Below, in pieces: positions 17,227 through 26,288 of a stretch of 64,000 bases of DNA. A program made the position numbers and the translations under genes. A model generated the notes under the pieces. It did not search any database. It was not told the DNA's origin and worked only from the letters and a program-made list of their open reading frames with translations. The stretch is from Rhodoferax ferrireducens. Its GTDB lineage: Bacteria; Pseudomonadota; Gammaproteobacteria; Burkholderiales; Burkholderiaceae_C. Positions within the stretch are counted from its first letter, which is position 1. The number at the start of each line of letters is the position of its first letter. The stretch lies in assembly GCF_003347515.1 (NCBI RefSeq), contig NZ_QEII01000324.1, positions 186,001-250,000 of the forward strand. Direction: 5' to 3'.

Positions 17227-18185
17227 GCAAGCCCTCTGATGTTTTTAAGAGAAAACAGCCTCTAGCACCCGTGGATAAAGCGCAGGTAGCTCATAAAAGT
17301 ATAGCAACTGGACTGCTGCTGGCCACCGTCGGTGCCATCGCCTTCAGCGGCAAGGCCATCATCGTCAAGCTGGCCTACCGCCATGGGGTTGATGCGGTCA
17401 CGCTCATCATGTACCGCATGCTGTTTGCGCTGCCAATTTTTGCGCTGATGGCCTGGTGGGCCAGCCGGGGCAAGCCGCCCTTGACGCGCCGTGACTGGTG
17501 GGGCGTGGTGGGCCTGGGCGTGACCGGTTATTACCTCGCCAGTTACCTGGACTTTGCCGGTTTGTCCTACATCAGCGCCTCGCTGGAGCGGCTCATTTTG
17601 TACCTCAACCCGACGCTGGTTTTGTTGCTGGGCCTGGTGCTTTACAAGCGGAAAATCCATCGCCAGCAGGCCTTGGGCATGCTGATCAGTTATTGCGGCG
17701 TGGTGCTGGTGTTTGGCCATGAGATCAATCTGCAAGGGGCCGATGCTGCCCTGGGGGCGCTGCTGGTGTTTCTCAGTGCCATCAGCTACGCGGTGTACCT
17801 GAGTTTCAGCGGCGAACTGGTGCGGCGGCTGGGGTCATTGCGCCTGGTCGGCCTGGCGACCACGGTTGCCTGCCTCTTGTGTATCGCCCAGTTTGTGTTG
17901 CTGCGCCCCTGGAGTGCGGCAGTCGTGGCGCCGGAGGTGATCTGGCTCTCGGTGCTGAACGCGACGCTGTGCACGGCGGTACCGGTGTTGATGGTGATGA
18001 TGGCGATTGAACGCATCGGCGCTAGCATGGCCGCGCAGACCGGCCTGGTCGGTCCGATGTCGACCATTTTGATGGGCGTTGTGATTCTGGGCGAGCCCTT
18101 CACCGCTTGGGTGGCGGCCGGCACGCTGCTGGTGATTGCGGGGATTTTTGTCTTTACCCGCAGTGCACGTGCAAGTGCGCCTTGA
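17223..18185 (+). CDS. EamA/DMT-family permease with repeat-derived N-terminus
   Basis: 320 residues with about ten membrane segments in two EamA halves (from GLLLATVGAIAFSGKAII), a drug/metabolite-type exporter of unknown substrate. The only plausible start in frame is the TTG at 17223, overlapping the previous stop. The first about 29 residues are encoded by copy B of the dispersed repeat, so the hydrophilic leader is probably not ancestral. No alternative ATG or GTG occurs before the first helix. Confidence 0.8.
   Translation: MSKPSDVFKRKQPLAPVDKAQVAHKSIATGLLLATVGAIAFSGKAIIVKLAYRHGVDAVTLIMYRMLFALPIFALMAWWASRGKPPLTRRDWWGVVGLGVTGYYLASYLDFAGLSYISASLERLILYLNPTLVLLLGLVLYKRKIHRQQALGMLISYCGVVLVFGHEINLQGADAALGALLVFLSAISYAVYLSFSGELVRRLGSLRLVGLATTVACLLCIAQFVLLRPWSAAVVAPEVIWLSVLNATLCTAVPVLMVMMAIERIGASMAAQTGLVGPMSTILMGVVILGEPFTAWVAAGTLLVIAGIFVFTRSARASAP
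17238..17308 (+). repeat. Dispersed repeat copy B (N-terminus of EamA permease gene)
   Basis: Contains TTTTTAAGAGAAAACAGCC, TCTAGCACCCG, AAAGCGCAGGTAGCTC and AAAAGTATAGC. The AGAGAAA segment left of the core is shared with copy H at 48424-48503, so the element may extend to about 75 bp. Confidence 0.65.
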
Positions 18186-18272
18186 GGTTTCAGGCCATTC
18201 GGGGTGCCTCAAACGAGGCTGGATTTCGCCACTATCATGGCAAACGATTTTGCAATTGATGGAGTGATGACG

Positions 18273-19067
18273 ATGGATTTAGGTATTGCCGGCAAATGGG
18301 CTCTGGTGTGCGGCGCCAGCAAAGGATTGGGTTTTGGCTGTGCCGAGGCGCTGCTGCATGAAGGGGTGAACGTGCTGATCGTCGCCCGTGGCGCCGATGT
18401 GTTGCAGGCATCCGCTGCGAAATTAATAGCTGATAGCGCCCGTCCGACGGGGGCTGCAGTGGAGTTTGTTGCTGCAGACATCACAACGCCGGAGGGCCGC
18501 CAGGCGGTGTTCGCGGTTCGGTCCGACTTTGACATCGTGGTCACCAACGCCGGTGGCCCACCCACGGGCGATTTTCGCGATTGGGACCGGGATGCCTGGA
18601 TCAAGGCCCTGGACGCCAATATGCTGACCCCGATTGAGTTGATCAAGGCCACGGTGGACGGCATGGCGGCGCGGGGCTTCGGGCGCATCATCAACATCAC
18701 CTCCAGCGCGGTGAAGGCGCCGATCGACATCTTGGGGCTGTCCAACGGTGCGCGCAGCGGTCTGACCGGCTTTGTGGCGGGCGTCTCGCGCAGCAAGCTC
18801 GCCGCCCGCGGTGTGACCATCAACAACCTGCTGCCCGGTGCGTTTGACACCGACCGGCTCAAGGCCACCCTGCAGGGCGCGGCGCAAAAAACCGGCCAGC
18901 CGGTGGACGCCATCATGGATGTGCGGCGTAAAACCATTCCGGCGCAACGCTTTGGTGGTGTGGAGGAGTTTGGCGCGATCTGTGCCTTCCTGTGCAGCCA
19001 GCAGGCCGGCTACATCAACGGCCAGAATGTACTGGCTGATGGCGGCGCTTACCCCGGGGCGTTTTGA
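18273..19067 (+). CDS. SDR family oxidoreductase-like protein lacking the catalytic Tyr/Lys
   Basis: 264 residues. The cofactor loop GASKGLG (about 14-20) and the structural NAG (92-94) of short-chain dehydrogenases are present. The active-site serine S144 is kept, but the positions of the catalytic Tyr and Lys (S+13 and S+17) are Ser157 and Arg161. It resembles a divergent subgroup annotated as 3-oxoacyl-ACP reductase-like. Whether it is a catalyst is open. The start is the ATG with GGAG eight bases upstream. Residues about 48-62 come from repeat copy C. Confidence 0.8.
   Translation: MDLGIAGKWALVCGASKGLGFGCAEALLHEGVNVLIVARGADVLQASAAKLIADSARPTGAAVEFVAADITTPEGRQAVFAVRSDFDIVVTNAGGPPTGDFRDWDRDAWIKALDANMLTPIELIKATVDGMAARGFGRIINITSSAVKAPIDILGLSNGARSGLTGFVAGVSRSKLAARGVTINNLLPGAFDTDRLKATLQGAAQKTGQPVDAIMDVRRKTIPAQRFGGVEEFGAICAFLCSQQAGYINGQNVLADGGAYPGAF
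18414..18459 (-). repeat. Dispersed repeat copy C (inside SDR gene)
   Basis: On the minus strand it contains GCAGCCCCCGT, GCGC, AGCTAT and GCAGC at the same spacings as copy A. The core is more diverged (about 27 of 42 positions). It lies in frame in the coding region. Confidence 0.5.
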
Positions 19068-19113
19068 GCCTTTCCAGTCGCCTTGTTTTTGCTTTTTTTA
19101 AACGGAGTCTTCC

Positions 19114-20100
19114 ATGGTCAGATCACCTGTGCAGCGCTTTTCCCGCGCACTTCGCAACACCTTCGCGCTGGGCGCTTTTTTACTGGCAGGTCTGGTGCAG
19201 GCGCAACCGGACACCATCCGCTTGCTGGTCGGTTTTCCGCCGGGTGGTGGCACCGATGCCATTGCCCGCACGCTGGCGGACAAGCTGAAGGATCAGCTGG
19301 GCACCCCGGTGATCGTCGAGAACCGAGCGGGCGCAGGCGGTCAGCTGGCTGCGCAGACCCTGAAGGCGGCACCGCCTGACGGCCGCACCTTTTTCCTCTC
19401 GCATGACCACACCATCTCCATTCTGCCGCTGGTGGTGAAAAACCCCGGCTTCGATTCCGCGCACGATTTTGTGGCGGTGGCCGGTTTCGCGACCTTTGTC
19501 AATGCGCTGGCCGTGTCCGGCGGCACGCCCGCGAAGTCCATGAATGAGTATGTGGCCTGGGTGCGCAGCCAGGGCGCGGGCAAGGGCACGGTGGGGGTTC
19601 CCGCACCCGCCTCGGTGCCCGAGTTTCTGGTCAAGCTGATTGGCCAGAAGTACGCCCTGGACCTGCAGGCCGCGCCGTACCGGGGCAGCGCGCCCATGAT
19701 GGGCGACATGCTGGGCAACCAGATCAGCGCCGGTGTGGGCTCCGTCCCCGATTTCATCGAGAACCACAAGGCCGGGAAAATCCGGGTGGTCGCCGTGCTG
19801 GGCGGCGCGCGCCAGGCGGCCCTGCCGGATGTGCCGACCTTTGCCGAGCTGGGGTTGGCGGGTTTCGAGGATGTGCCGTACTACGGAATTTTCGCGCCCA
19901 CCGGCACGCCCAAGGCCACGATTGACCGTTTCTCCGAGGCCGTCGCCAAGGTGATTGCGCTGCCAGAGGTCCATGAGCGCCTGACCGCCATGGGGCTGAC
20001 CGTGGGTTATATGTCGCCGCAGCAACTGGCCAGCCGTGAACGCGCCTATGCGCAAACCTGGGCCCGCATCATCAAGGCCAGCGGCTTTCAAGCTCAATAA
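19114..20100 (+). CDS. Bug family tripartite tricarboxylate transporter substrate-binding protein (TctC-like)
   Basis: 328 residues. The signal peptide ends at LVQAQ, and the mature protein starts PDTIRLLVGFPPGGGTDAIAR, the Bug family signature, with VIVENRAGAGG after it. It is a periplasmic receptor for a carboxylate-type ligand. No TctAB genes adjoin it; tctBA lies 5 kb upstream in the same orientation. It may supply that permease or be an orphan receptor, as is common in Burkholderiales. Confidence 0.88.
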   Translation: MVRSPVQRFSRALRNTFALGAFLLAGLVQAQPDTIRLLVGFPPGGGTDAIARTLADKLKDQLGTPVIVENRAGAGGQLAAQTLKAAPPDGRTFFLSHDHTISILPLVVKNPGFDSAHDFVAVAGFATFVNALAVSGGTPAKSMNEYVAWVRSQGAGKGTVGVPAPASVPEFLVKLIGQKYALDLQAAPYRGSAPMMGDMLGNQISAGVGSVPDFIENHKAGKIRVVAVLGGARQAALPDVPTFAELGLAGFEDVPYYGIFAPTGTPKATIDRFSEAVAKVIALPEVHERLTAMGLTVGYMSPQQLASRERAYAQTWARIIKASGFQAQ

Positions 20101-20130
20101 GGCTGCCTCGGGGTGGGTCGTGTGGACGGC

Positions 20131-20211
20131 CGCCGCGCCGGGCCGCCCCAAGCAAGGCCAGCCCCCTCGGGGGGCAGCGCAGTACACGCAGTGACAAGCG
20201 TGGGGGTGTAC
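20131..20211. repeat. GC-rich dispersed repeat with hairpin between the Bug and EamA genes
   Basis: The stretch contains GGGCCGCCCCAAG, then an AGCCCCC-TC-GGGGGG hairpin (about 20160-20175) and a tail CACGCAGTGACAAGCGTGGGG. I recognise this as a recurrent intergenic element of Comamonadaceae genomes. It lies between two convergent genes, where the hairpin could act as a bidirectional transcription end. Only one copy is seen in this window. Confidence 0.55.
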
Positions 20212-21114
20212 CTATCTGCGTGACGACACGACGATGCCGCCGACGATCAGGACAAAGGCCAGTATGTGGTACAGCCGGGGCGTCTCGCCCAGGAAGGCGC
20301 TGGAGAGCAGGGCGGTGAACAGGGGTGTGAGGTTGATGAAGAAGCCGGCTGCGGCAGGCCCCGCCCGCGCGACGCCAGCACCCCAGGCCCGGTAGGCGAT
20401 CAGCGCGGGGCCCACGGCGATGAAGATCAGGGCCGTGGCCAGGGGCCAGCCCCAACGGATGTGGGCTTTGTCGAGTGCCCATTCGCCGCCAGCGAACAGC
20501 GCTGACCAAACCAGACCAAAGGCCATTTGCGCCAGCAGAAAAGCCGACCAGTCCGAGCGGATGCTTTCGGGCTCCGTGGTCGGGCGCGCCAGCATCCAGC
20601 TGTAATAGGCCCAGCCCGCCGACGCCATCAAGATGTACACGTCGCCGGGCACCAGGCGCACCTGCAGCAACAGATCCAGCTGCCCGCGGCACAGCACCAG
20701 CATGACGCCGGTGATCGACAGCGCAGCCCCCAGCCACTGACGCCGGGAGATGGGGACAGCAAAAAACAGGCGTCCAATCAGCAGCATCCAGACCGGCATG
20801 CTCGACCCGACCAGCGTGACGTTGATGGGGGTGGAGGTGGTGAGCGCCAGGTACAGCAGAGCGTTGTAGGCACCGACGCTGAGCAGGCCCAGCATCGAAA
20901 AGCGCCGCCAGTGGGGCCAGAGCAGACTGCTGGGTCGCAGCACCGCACCCGCCAGCGGCAACAGCAAGGCAAGCGCCAGTAGCCAGCGCAGAAAGTTCAG
21001 CGTCATCGGTGACACCAGTTCGCTGAGCAGTCGGCCCACCACGGCGTTGCCCGCCCACAGCAAGGGCGGCAGGGTCAGCAGCAGGGCCGCCGTGGGCGTC
21101 AGTCTGGCGTGCAT
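20212..21114 (-). CDS. EamA/DMT-family permease
   Basis: 300 residues with about ten membrane segments in two EamA repeats (PPLLWAGNAVVGRLL at the start, and PLFTALLSSAFLGE at the end of the second). It is an exporter-type membrane protein of unknown substrate. The start overlaps the end of the upstream GGDEF-EAL gene by 16 bases, so it is likely part of that transcript. Confidence 0.85.
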   Translation of the reverse strand: MHARLTPTAALLLTLPPLLWAGNAVVGRLLSELVSPMTLNFLRWLLALALLLPLAGAVLRPSSLLWPHWRRFSMLGLLSVGAYNALLYLALTTSTPINVTLVGSSMPVWMLLIGRLFFAVPISRRQWLGAALSITGVMLVLCRGQLDLLLQVRLVPGDVYILMASAGWAYYSWMLARPTTEPESIRSDWSAFLLAQMAFGLVWSALFAGGEWALDKAHIRWGWPLATALIFIAVGPALIAYRAWGAGVARAGPAAAGFFINLTPLFTALLSSAFLGETPRLYHILAFVLIVGGIVVSSRR

Positions 21115-23762
21115 GGCACGACGGTTGCCAGCATGGCTTCGAACTCTGCCAGCGGCGTCGGTTTGCCATACAGGTAGCCTTGGTACAAGGTACAGCCATG
21201 GTGGGCCAGGAACTCCTGTTGCGCCAGTGTCTCCACACCTTCGGCAATGACCTCCAGCCCCAGATTGCGCGCCATGCCAATGATGGTTTGCACAATGACA
21301 CCGTCGGAGTTCTTGATACCGATATTGCGCACAAAAGACTGGTCGATCTTGAGCTGGTCCAGCGGCAGATGGGTCAGGTAGGCCAGCGAGGATTGCCCGG
21401 TGCCGAAGTCATCCACCGAGAATCTCACCCCTAGCGCCTTGAGCGCCGTCATCTTGACAATGGTGTCGTCCACATTGTCAAGCACCAGCGACTCGGTCAG
21501 TTCAAGCTTGAGCAGGTGCGGGTTAATGCCAGTTTCACGCATCACTTCGGCCACCTCCGCCACAAAAGCCGGTTGATGGAACTGGCGTGCACTCACGTTG
21601 ACGGAAAGGTGCAATTCGCGGCCACGCGCATTCGTCTGCCAGTCGGCCAGTTGCCGGCAGGCCGTGCGCAGGACCCACAGACCGATGGGCAAGATCAATT
21701 CGCTCTCTTCAGCCACTGGAATGAATTCGACGGGTGGCACCATGCCGCGCCGTGGGTGCTTCCAGCGGATGAGCACCTCGGCGCCCATCACGCCGCCGTC
21801 CAGTCTGAGCTGGGGCTGGTAATACAGCTCGAACTGCTCCTCCGCCAGCGCCGCATACAGGTCCTCCTCCAGCTGAGCCCGTGCCGTGATGGCGGCCTGC
21901 ATGTGCGGGTCAAAAAAGCACAGGGCGTTGCGCCCGTGAGATTTGACCTGGTACATGGCAATGTCGGCCTGCTTGAGCAAATCGGCCGCGCTCAGATTGG
22001 CGCCGCCGATCAACGCGGCCCCGACACTGGGCGTGTTGTGGTACGAATGTGCGGCCAACTGGTAGGGATAGTTAAGCCGGTCAAGAATCTTTTCACCGAT
22101 GCGCCGGGCCAATGTGGCCGCGTCATGGGCGTGTCCGGCGAGGTCCTCCAGCATGACCACGAATTCGTCACCGCCGAGCCGCGCCACCGTGTCTTCCCCG
22201 CGCACGCAGGCCTTGAGGCGCTGGGCGACCTGTTGCAGCAGCAAGTCACCGACGTCATGGCCCAAGGTGTCGTTCAGGGTCTTGAAATGGTCCAGGTCCA
22301 GGAACAGCAGCGCGCCATAGCGTTCGCTACGGGCACTCGCGGCCAGGGCATGCTGCAGCCGGTCCATCAGCAGGCGCCGGTTGGGTAGCCCGGTCAGTGG
22401 GTCATAGAAGGCCAGTTGTTCGATGGCGGCCGTGGCCTGGCGCAACTCGCTGACATCCTGATAGACGATCACCAAGCCCCCCTCGGGGGTGCGCCTCTCC
22501 GTGACCTGGATCACTTCGCCGTCAGGCAAAATCCGCTCATGGGGGACCTGTGGGTCCACCAGCAAAGCCATGCGCTGTTCAACCCAGGCCTGACGCTCGG
22601 CCTCGCTTGCGTCGGGCAGGCGGTGTCTTGCGGCCAGTTCCTGCACCTGGCGAAATGGCATCGAGGGCGTCATGTTGCCGGCCTGCCATGGAAATATCTC
22701 GACGTAGCGGCGATTCCATTGCAGCACGTGATACTCGGCATCGAGCAAAACAAAGCCGCTGACCATGGACTCCAGCGCCTGGTCCAGGGTCGCCTTGGAC
22801 TGCGTAATGGCACGGCGCGCCTGCGCCAGGCGGTCAAGATACCAGATGGCAAAGCCACCAGCCGTCAGAATCGTCAAGGCAAACGCGAGGGTCACACCCA
22901 GGATGAAGTTGCGCTGCATGCGCCAGTTGGCCATGGCGGCGTCCATCGGGATGCTGGCTGCAATCAGCACGTCGCGGTACAGAATGGGCCGGGTCACCAC
23001 AATGGCCGGGACACCACTGAGCCGTGCCGCCATGTGCAGCGCAGTGGCTGAGGCCTGTTGCTGCCCCAGGGCGGGAGCGAGCTGCGTGCCCGAAAGCTGT
23101 TCCTGAGTCGGTACGCTGGCAAGCAACTGCCCATTGCCACGCTCTAATGTGACTTCCAGCCCACTGATGTCCACCCCCTGGATCATGATGGCGGTCAAGA
23201 GTGAGACCTGCACCTCCGCCACCGCCAGCACTTTGGAGCCGTCCGCCAGTTTGATGTAGCGTCCAAAGTACAGCACCCGCTCGGAACTGGCAAAACTCAC
23301 CACGGGCGGGCTGACGATCAGGGTGGAGACCGACTCGGCCAGTGCCTCGTCCGCAAAGCCTGCCGGCAAGCTCACGGCAAGCCGCGCACCGCTGGGATCG
23401 GACGAGGCCAGGATCTGCCCCTGCGCATTCATCAGCGCGACATAGCCCACCATCATGTTTTGTTGCACGGCGCCATTCATCAGCCGGCTGGCCGTCCCGG
23501 CCTCGATCCATTCCTCCACCAGTCCCGACAGCGCCAGCAGTTCGTCCATGCTCGCCAACAAGATATCCACGCTCAGCAAGCTTCGGTTGAGTGCCGTTTC
23601 GGCGCCGCTGACAAAGCGTACCGCCCTGGCTTCACTCTCGTCCAGGGCCGCTTGCCGGGTATTCCAGATCAGGCTCGCCGCCGTCAGCGCCAGCGCCAGC
23701 AGAAATACCCCCACCGAGCCGAGAACATAGGCCGTCACCCGGGCGGGTTTCAACCGCGTCAT
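21099..23762 (-). CDS. GGDEF-EAL protein with periplasmic sensor and PAS domain
   Basis: About 887 residues. A membrane segment (12-34), a periplasmic sensor-like region (about 40-275, probably Cache/CHASE type), a second membrane segment (286-308), a PAS-like domain (about 325-440), GGDEF (GGDEF at 530-534, I-site RxxD at 521-524) and an EAL domain follow in order. The EAL core is EVL (662-664), with LTESLVLDN, DDFGTGQSS and VIAEGVET present, so both activities look possible. The ATG overlaps the stop of the DctP-like gene (ATGA), so a binding protein and a cyclic-di-GMP enzyme are made together. Confidence 0.88.
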   Translation of the reverse strand: MTRLKPARVTAYVLGSVGVFLLALALTAASLIWNTRQAALDESEARAVRFVSGAETALNRSLLSVDILLASMDELLALSGLVEEWIEAGTASRLMNGAVQQNMMVGYVALMNAQGQILASSDPSGARLAVSLPAGFADEALAESVSTLIVSPPVVSFASSERVLYFGRYIKLADGSKVLAVAEVQVSLLTAIMIQGVDISGLEVTLERGNGQLLASVPTQEQLSGTQLAPALGQQQASATALHMAARLSGVPAIVVTRPILYRDVLIAASIPMDAAMANWRMQRNFILGVTLAFALTILTAGGFAIWYLDRLAQARRAITQSKATLDQALESMVSGFVLLDAEYHVLQWNRRYVEIFPWQAGNMTPSMPFRQVQELAARHRLPDASEAERQAWVEQRMALLVDPQVPHERILPDGEVIQVTERRTPEGGLVIVYQDVSELRQATAAIEQLAFYDPLTGLPNRRLLMDRLQHALAASARSERYGALLFLDLDHFKTLNDTLGHDVGDLLLQQVAQRLKACVRGEDTVARLGGDEFVVMLEDLAGHAHDAATLARRIGEKILDRLNYPYQLAAHSYHNTPSVGAALIGGANLSAADLLKQADIAMYQVKSHGRNALCFFDPHMQAAITARAQLEEDLYAALAEEQFELYYQPQLRLDGGVMGAEVLIRWKHPRRGMVPPVEFIPVAEESELILPIGLWVLRTACRQLADWQTNARGRELHLSVNVSARQFHQPAFVAEVAEVMRETGINPHLLKLELTESLVLDNVDDTIVKMTALKALGVRFSVDDFGTGQSSLAYLTHLPLDQLKIDQSFVRNIGIKNSDGVIVQTIIGMARNLGLEVIAEGVETLAQQEFLAHHGCTLYQGYLYGKPTPLAEFEAMLATVVPCTPD

Positions 23763-24847
23763 TTGGCAAGAGGCGCGGTGATGCCGTGCACCGGTCCGAT
23801 GGTCTGGTTCCAGATCTCGGCGCAGGGTGCATTGCAGCGCTGTAGCCAGTGTGTCAGCACCACGGAGGTCAATATTTCCTGACGTCGCCGCTCGTCTTGC
23901 GCCGACACACCCACTTCCACCATGTGCCCCTGGCGTCCGTTGCTGCAACTGGACGCTCCCCTGTTGCAGGCCAGGCCCTCGGTGGTTTCACGTTCGCTTT
24001 CGCTCCAGATTGCCGCTTCCAGCTTGGGCAGTTCGCGGCGCAGCAGGGCCTTCAGGTCTGGCGGCAGGGCCTCCCATGCGGTCAAATTGGCGCCGAAGAT
24101 GGCCAAGCCCCAATTCACAGGCAGGGTGTGCACATGCGTGGTCACTTCATGCAGCCCCAGCGTGTTGCCCGACATGCTGCCGGTGATCGCGCACTCGACG
24201 TTGCCGGAGGCCATGCTGGTCATGATCTGGGCAAACCCGGTCAGCACCGGCACGCCGCCCAGCGCGCTTACGAAGTCCGATTGCGTGGCCGAGGACACAC
24301 GGATGCGCCGCCCCGCCAGATCGGCCAGACTGGCCAGAGGTTTCTTGCAAAAAACCACTTGGGCGGGGTACACATAGAGCGCCAGTGCCTCGACGCCATG
24401 ACGTGTGCGAAGTGTTTTTTCCAGGTAGGGCCGAAAGGCCGCCACCGTCTTCTTCAGGCTGGCAATGTCCGGATTGAGTCCGGCCAGATCAGGAGCGCCA
24501 TATTCGGGGTATTGCGCAGACAGTGAACTCATCAACGTCGTACCAAAGGGTATGACGCCCAACTGGATCAGCCGCAGCATGTCGCTCCCGGGCACTCCCG
24601 CGCGGTCGAAGGGGACGATATCGGCCTCGAACTTGCCCGCGCTAAGCCGGGACAATTCCTTGGTCCAGAATGGTTCCTCGTTGCGCAGGTACTGGTTCAG
24701 GTTCGCCAAACCGCCGACGATGCGCAGCTTCTGTGCCGGCGCTGCCTGGCCCGCGCACACCATCAGCAGGCCGCAAAGCGCTATCACTGCGCGACGCAGA
24801 AACATGGTCCATGACAAATGGGAGCGGGGCATGAGCGAATTCTGCAT
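23759..24847 (-). CDS. TRAP-type (DctP) periplasmic solute-binding protein, orphan
   Basis: About 362 residues. A signal peptide (FLRRAVIALCGLLMVCAGQAA) is followed by a DctP-family body with the conserved arginine region DLAGRRIRVSSATQ. No DctQ or DctM permease is nearby. The downstream gene is a membrane GGDEF-EAL protein translated from an overlapping start, so this protein may present a ligand to that sensor instead of to a transporter. The start is uncertain: ATGs at 24847, 24832 and 24805 all precede the signal peptide. Confidence 0.75.
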   Translation of the reverse strand: MQNSLMPRSHLSWTMFLRRAVIALCGLLMVCAGQAAPAQKLRIVGGLANLNQYLRNEEPFWTKELSRLSAGKFEADIVPFDRAGVPGSDMLRLIQLGVIPFGTTLMSSLSAQYPEYGAPDLAGLNPDIASLKKTVAAFRPYLEKTLRTRHGVEALALYVYPAQVVFCKKPLASLADLAGRRIRVSSATQSDFVSALGGVPVLTGFAQIMTSMASGNVECAITGSMSGNTLGLHEVTTHVHTLPVNWGLAIFGANLTAWEALPPDLKALLRRELPKLEAAIWSESERETTEGLACNRGASSCSNGRQGHMVEVGVSAQDERRRQEILTSVVLTHWLQRCNAPCAEIWNQTIGPVHGITAPLAK

Positions 24848-24851
24848 AGTG

Positions 24852-24876
24852 GGGCAATGACGCCTATTCTGGCAGA
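24852..24876. promoter_or_regulatory. 25-bp motif upstream of dctP-like gene (copy 1)
   Basis: It matches 22 of 25 positions with 26289-26313; the identical blocks are GGGCAATG and ATTCTGGCAGA. It lies 5 bases upstream of the longest dctP start, or 47 bases upstream of the ATG at 24805. It may be a shared regulator site. Confidence 0.35.
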
Positions 24877-24933
24877 TAACCACAGGCGCTAGGCTCATAA
24901 AACAGTTGAGGCCATGCGCGTGCGGCGCTTGAC

Positions 24934-26238
24934 TTAAAGCCTGCTCAATTTGCGCGCGTAATGGTATTCAAGGGGGAGCAAGAGCAGAGCCAGCGCCGCA
25001 ACGATGACGATATTCGCGCGCGCTGACACGGTCCAGCTTGTCAACGCAAAAGCCAGCCCCAGGGCGGAGAATCGTCCCAGGGTCAGCAGCACCATCCGGG
25101 CAATCAGGTTGTCCTGAGGCGCCGTTCCGGCTGTCGTCAAGCCCTTGAGCGTAAGCCCACTTTTGACCATGGTCACCAGCGGATTGCCAATCGCATAAGC
25201 TGCCACAAATACCGGGAGCGCCAGAGGCTGAACCAGCGCAAGCATCAGGCAAAGCCACCCGAGCGCCAGCAAGAAGACGCTATTGCGCAGGCGCGCCAGG
25301 CTGGGCTGGTGAGCCGGTCGCTGAGAGTGCCACCATAGCAGTCCCGCGGCGAAAAAGGAGGCAAGCGCCTCGACCAGGCTGTAGCCTGCTGCGGAGCCGA
25401 CAATGGCCATGGCTCCTGAGACAAAGAGCGCCGTGCGCAACGCATGTCCGGCGCCATCCATGATGTAAAAAGGCGAAGTGCGCCAGAACTTCTTGCTCAG
25501 CAGGGTCTTTACCGGCTGCAGTTTCCCCGGCGGGGCGGTGGCCAGCTTGGCACAAAAGACCGGCACGACCAATGCCAGCCCCGCCGCGCCGACGATGCCA
25601 AACAAGACGTGAAAATTGTCATTCAGCCAAAACAACAAGGCGCCCGACAACAACGGCCCCGCCAGGCGCAGCAAGGCCCCGAGCGCCTCCGAGATACCGA
25701 GATAACGCTCACGCATGGCCGTGCGCGTGTGACTCAGCTCAAGCCAGGTACGGGAACTGAATGCGACGCCCCGGGCAGCGCCACCCAGAAGGGCGAGGCT
25801 GCCCAGCACCGCCAGATCGCGGACCAGAAAACTGGCGATCAGGAGACTCGCAAACATGCCCGCAATACCCGCGCGATAGCCTTGTAGCGCCGTGCGGTTA
25901 TGGCCCTGCATGCGGTAAACATTGGCGACATAGGCGAAGGTGGACATGAGCTGGCTTAGCGCCAGAAAGATCAAAACACCCTGCACGCCCCGGTGCGCAT
26001 AGGCATAGGCCGAGCCAAATCCCGTGTAGAAGATGTCAGCCGTCAGAAATAGCATCGCACCGCGTAACAAGGTGGACATGGGCCGAGGGGATCTCAAGGC
26101 CTCAAAAGTTGCGAGACCGCGCCTGAGCGCCCATGGCCGGGGTACGGCATCGCAAAGCTCGGCGGTCTGCAAAGTTGATGCATGACCCTGTGGGTCCAGG
26201 GATGCTGGCAGGGGAGCGCTGGGGGAGTTTGTTGACAT
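24934..26238 (-). CDS. MFS-like multi-pass membrane transporter
   Basis: About 434 residues. A hydrophilic leader of about 60 residues is followed by roughly 10-12 hydrophobic segments in two halves, the pattern of a major facilitator. No family-specific motif is clear, so the substrate is unknown. I place the start at the ATG at 26238; the longer ATG at 26304 is inside the 25-bp motif shared with the dctP upstream region. Confidence 0.6.
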   Translation of the reverse strand: MSTNSPSAPLPASLDPQGHASTLQTAELCDAVPRPWALRRGLATFEALRSPRPMSTLLRGAMLFLTADIFYTGFGSAYAYAHRGVQGVLIFLALSQLMSTFAYVANVYRMQGHNRTALQGYRAGIAGMFASLLIASFLVRDLAVLGSLALLGGAARGVAFSSRTWLELSHTRTAMRERYLGISEALGALLRLAGPLLSGALLFWLNDNFHVLFGIVGAAGLALVVPVFCAKLATAPPGKLQPVKTLLSKKFWRTSPFYIMDGAGHALRTALFVSGAMAIVGSAAGYSLVEALASFFAAGLLWWHSQRPAHQPSLARLRNSVFLLALGWLCLMLALVQPLALPVFVAAYAIGNPLVTMVKSGLTLKGLTTAGTAPQDNLIARMVLLTLGRFSALGLAFALTSWTVSARANIVIVAALALLLLPLEYHYARKLSRL

Positions 26239-26288
26239 CGATTGGGTGCAGAACCCTAGCGGGCAGGTGTGGGCTCCGCATGGCGGGA

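Noticed and set aside
24880..24905. Possible partial repeat with GCGCTAGGCTCATAAAA upstream of the MFS gene end
   Set aside because: Only about 17 bases match copy B and with a deletion; could be chance.
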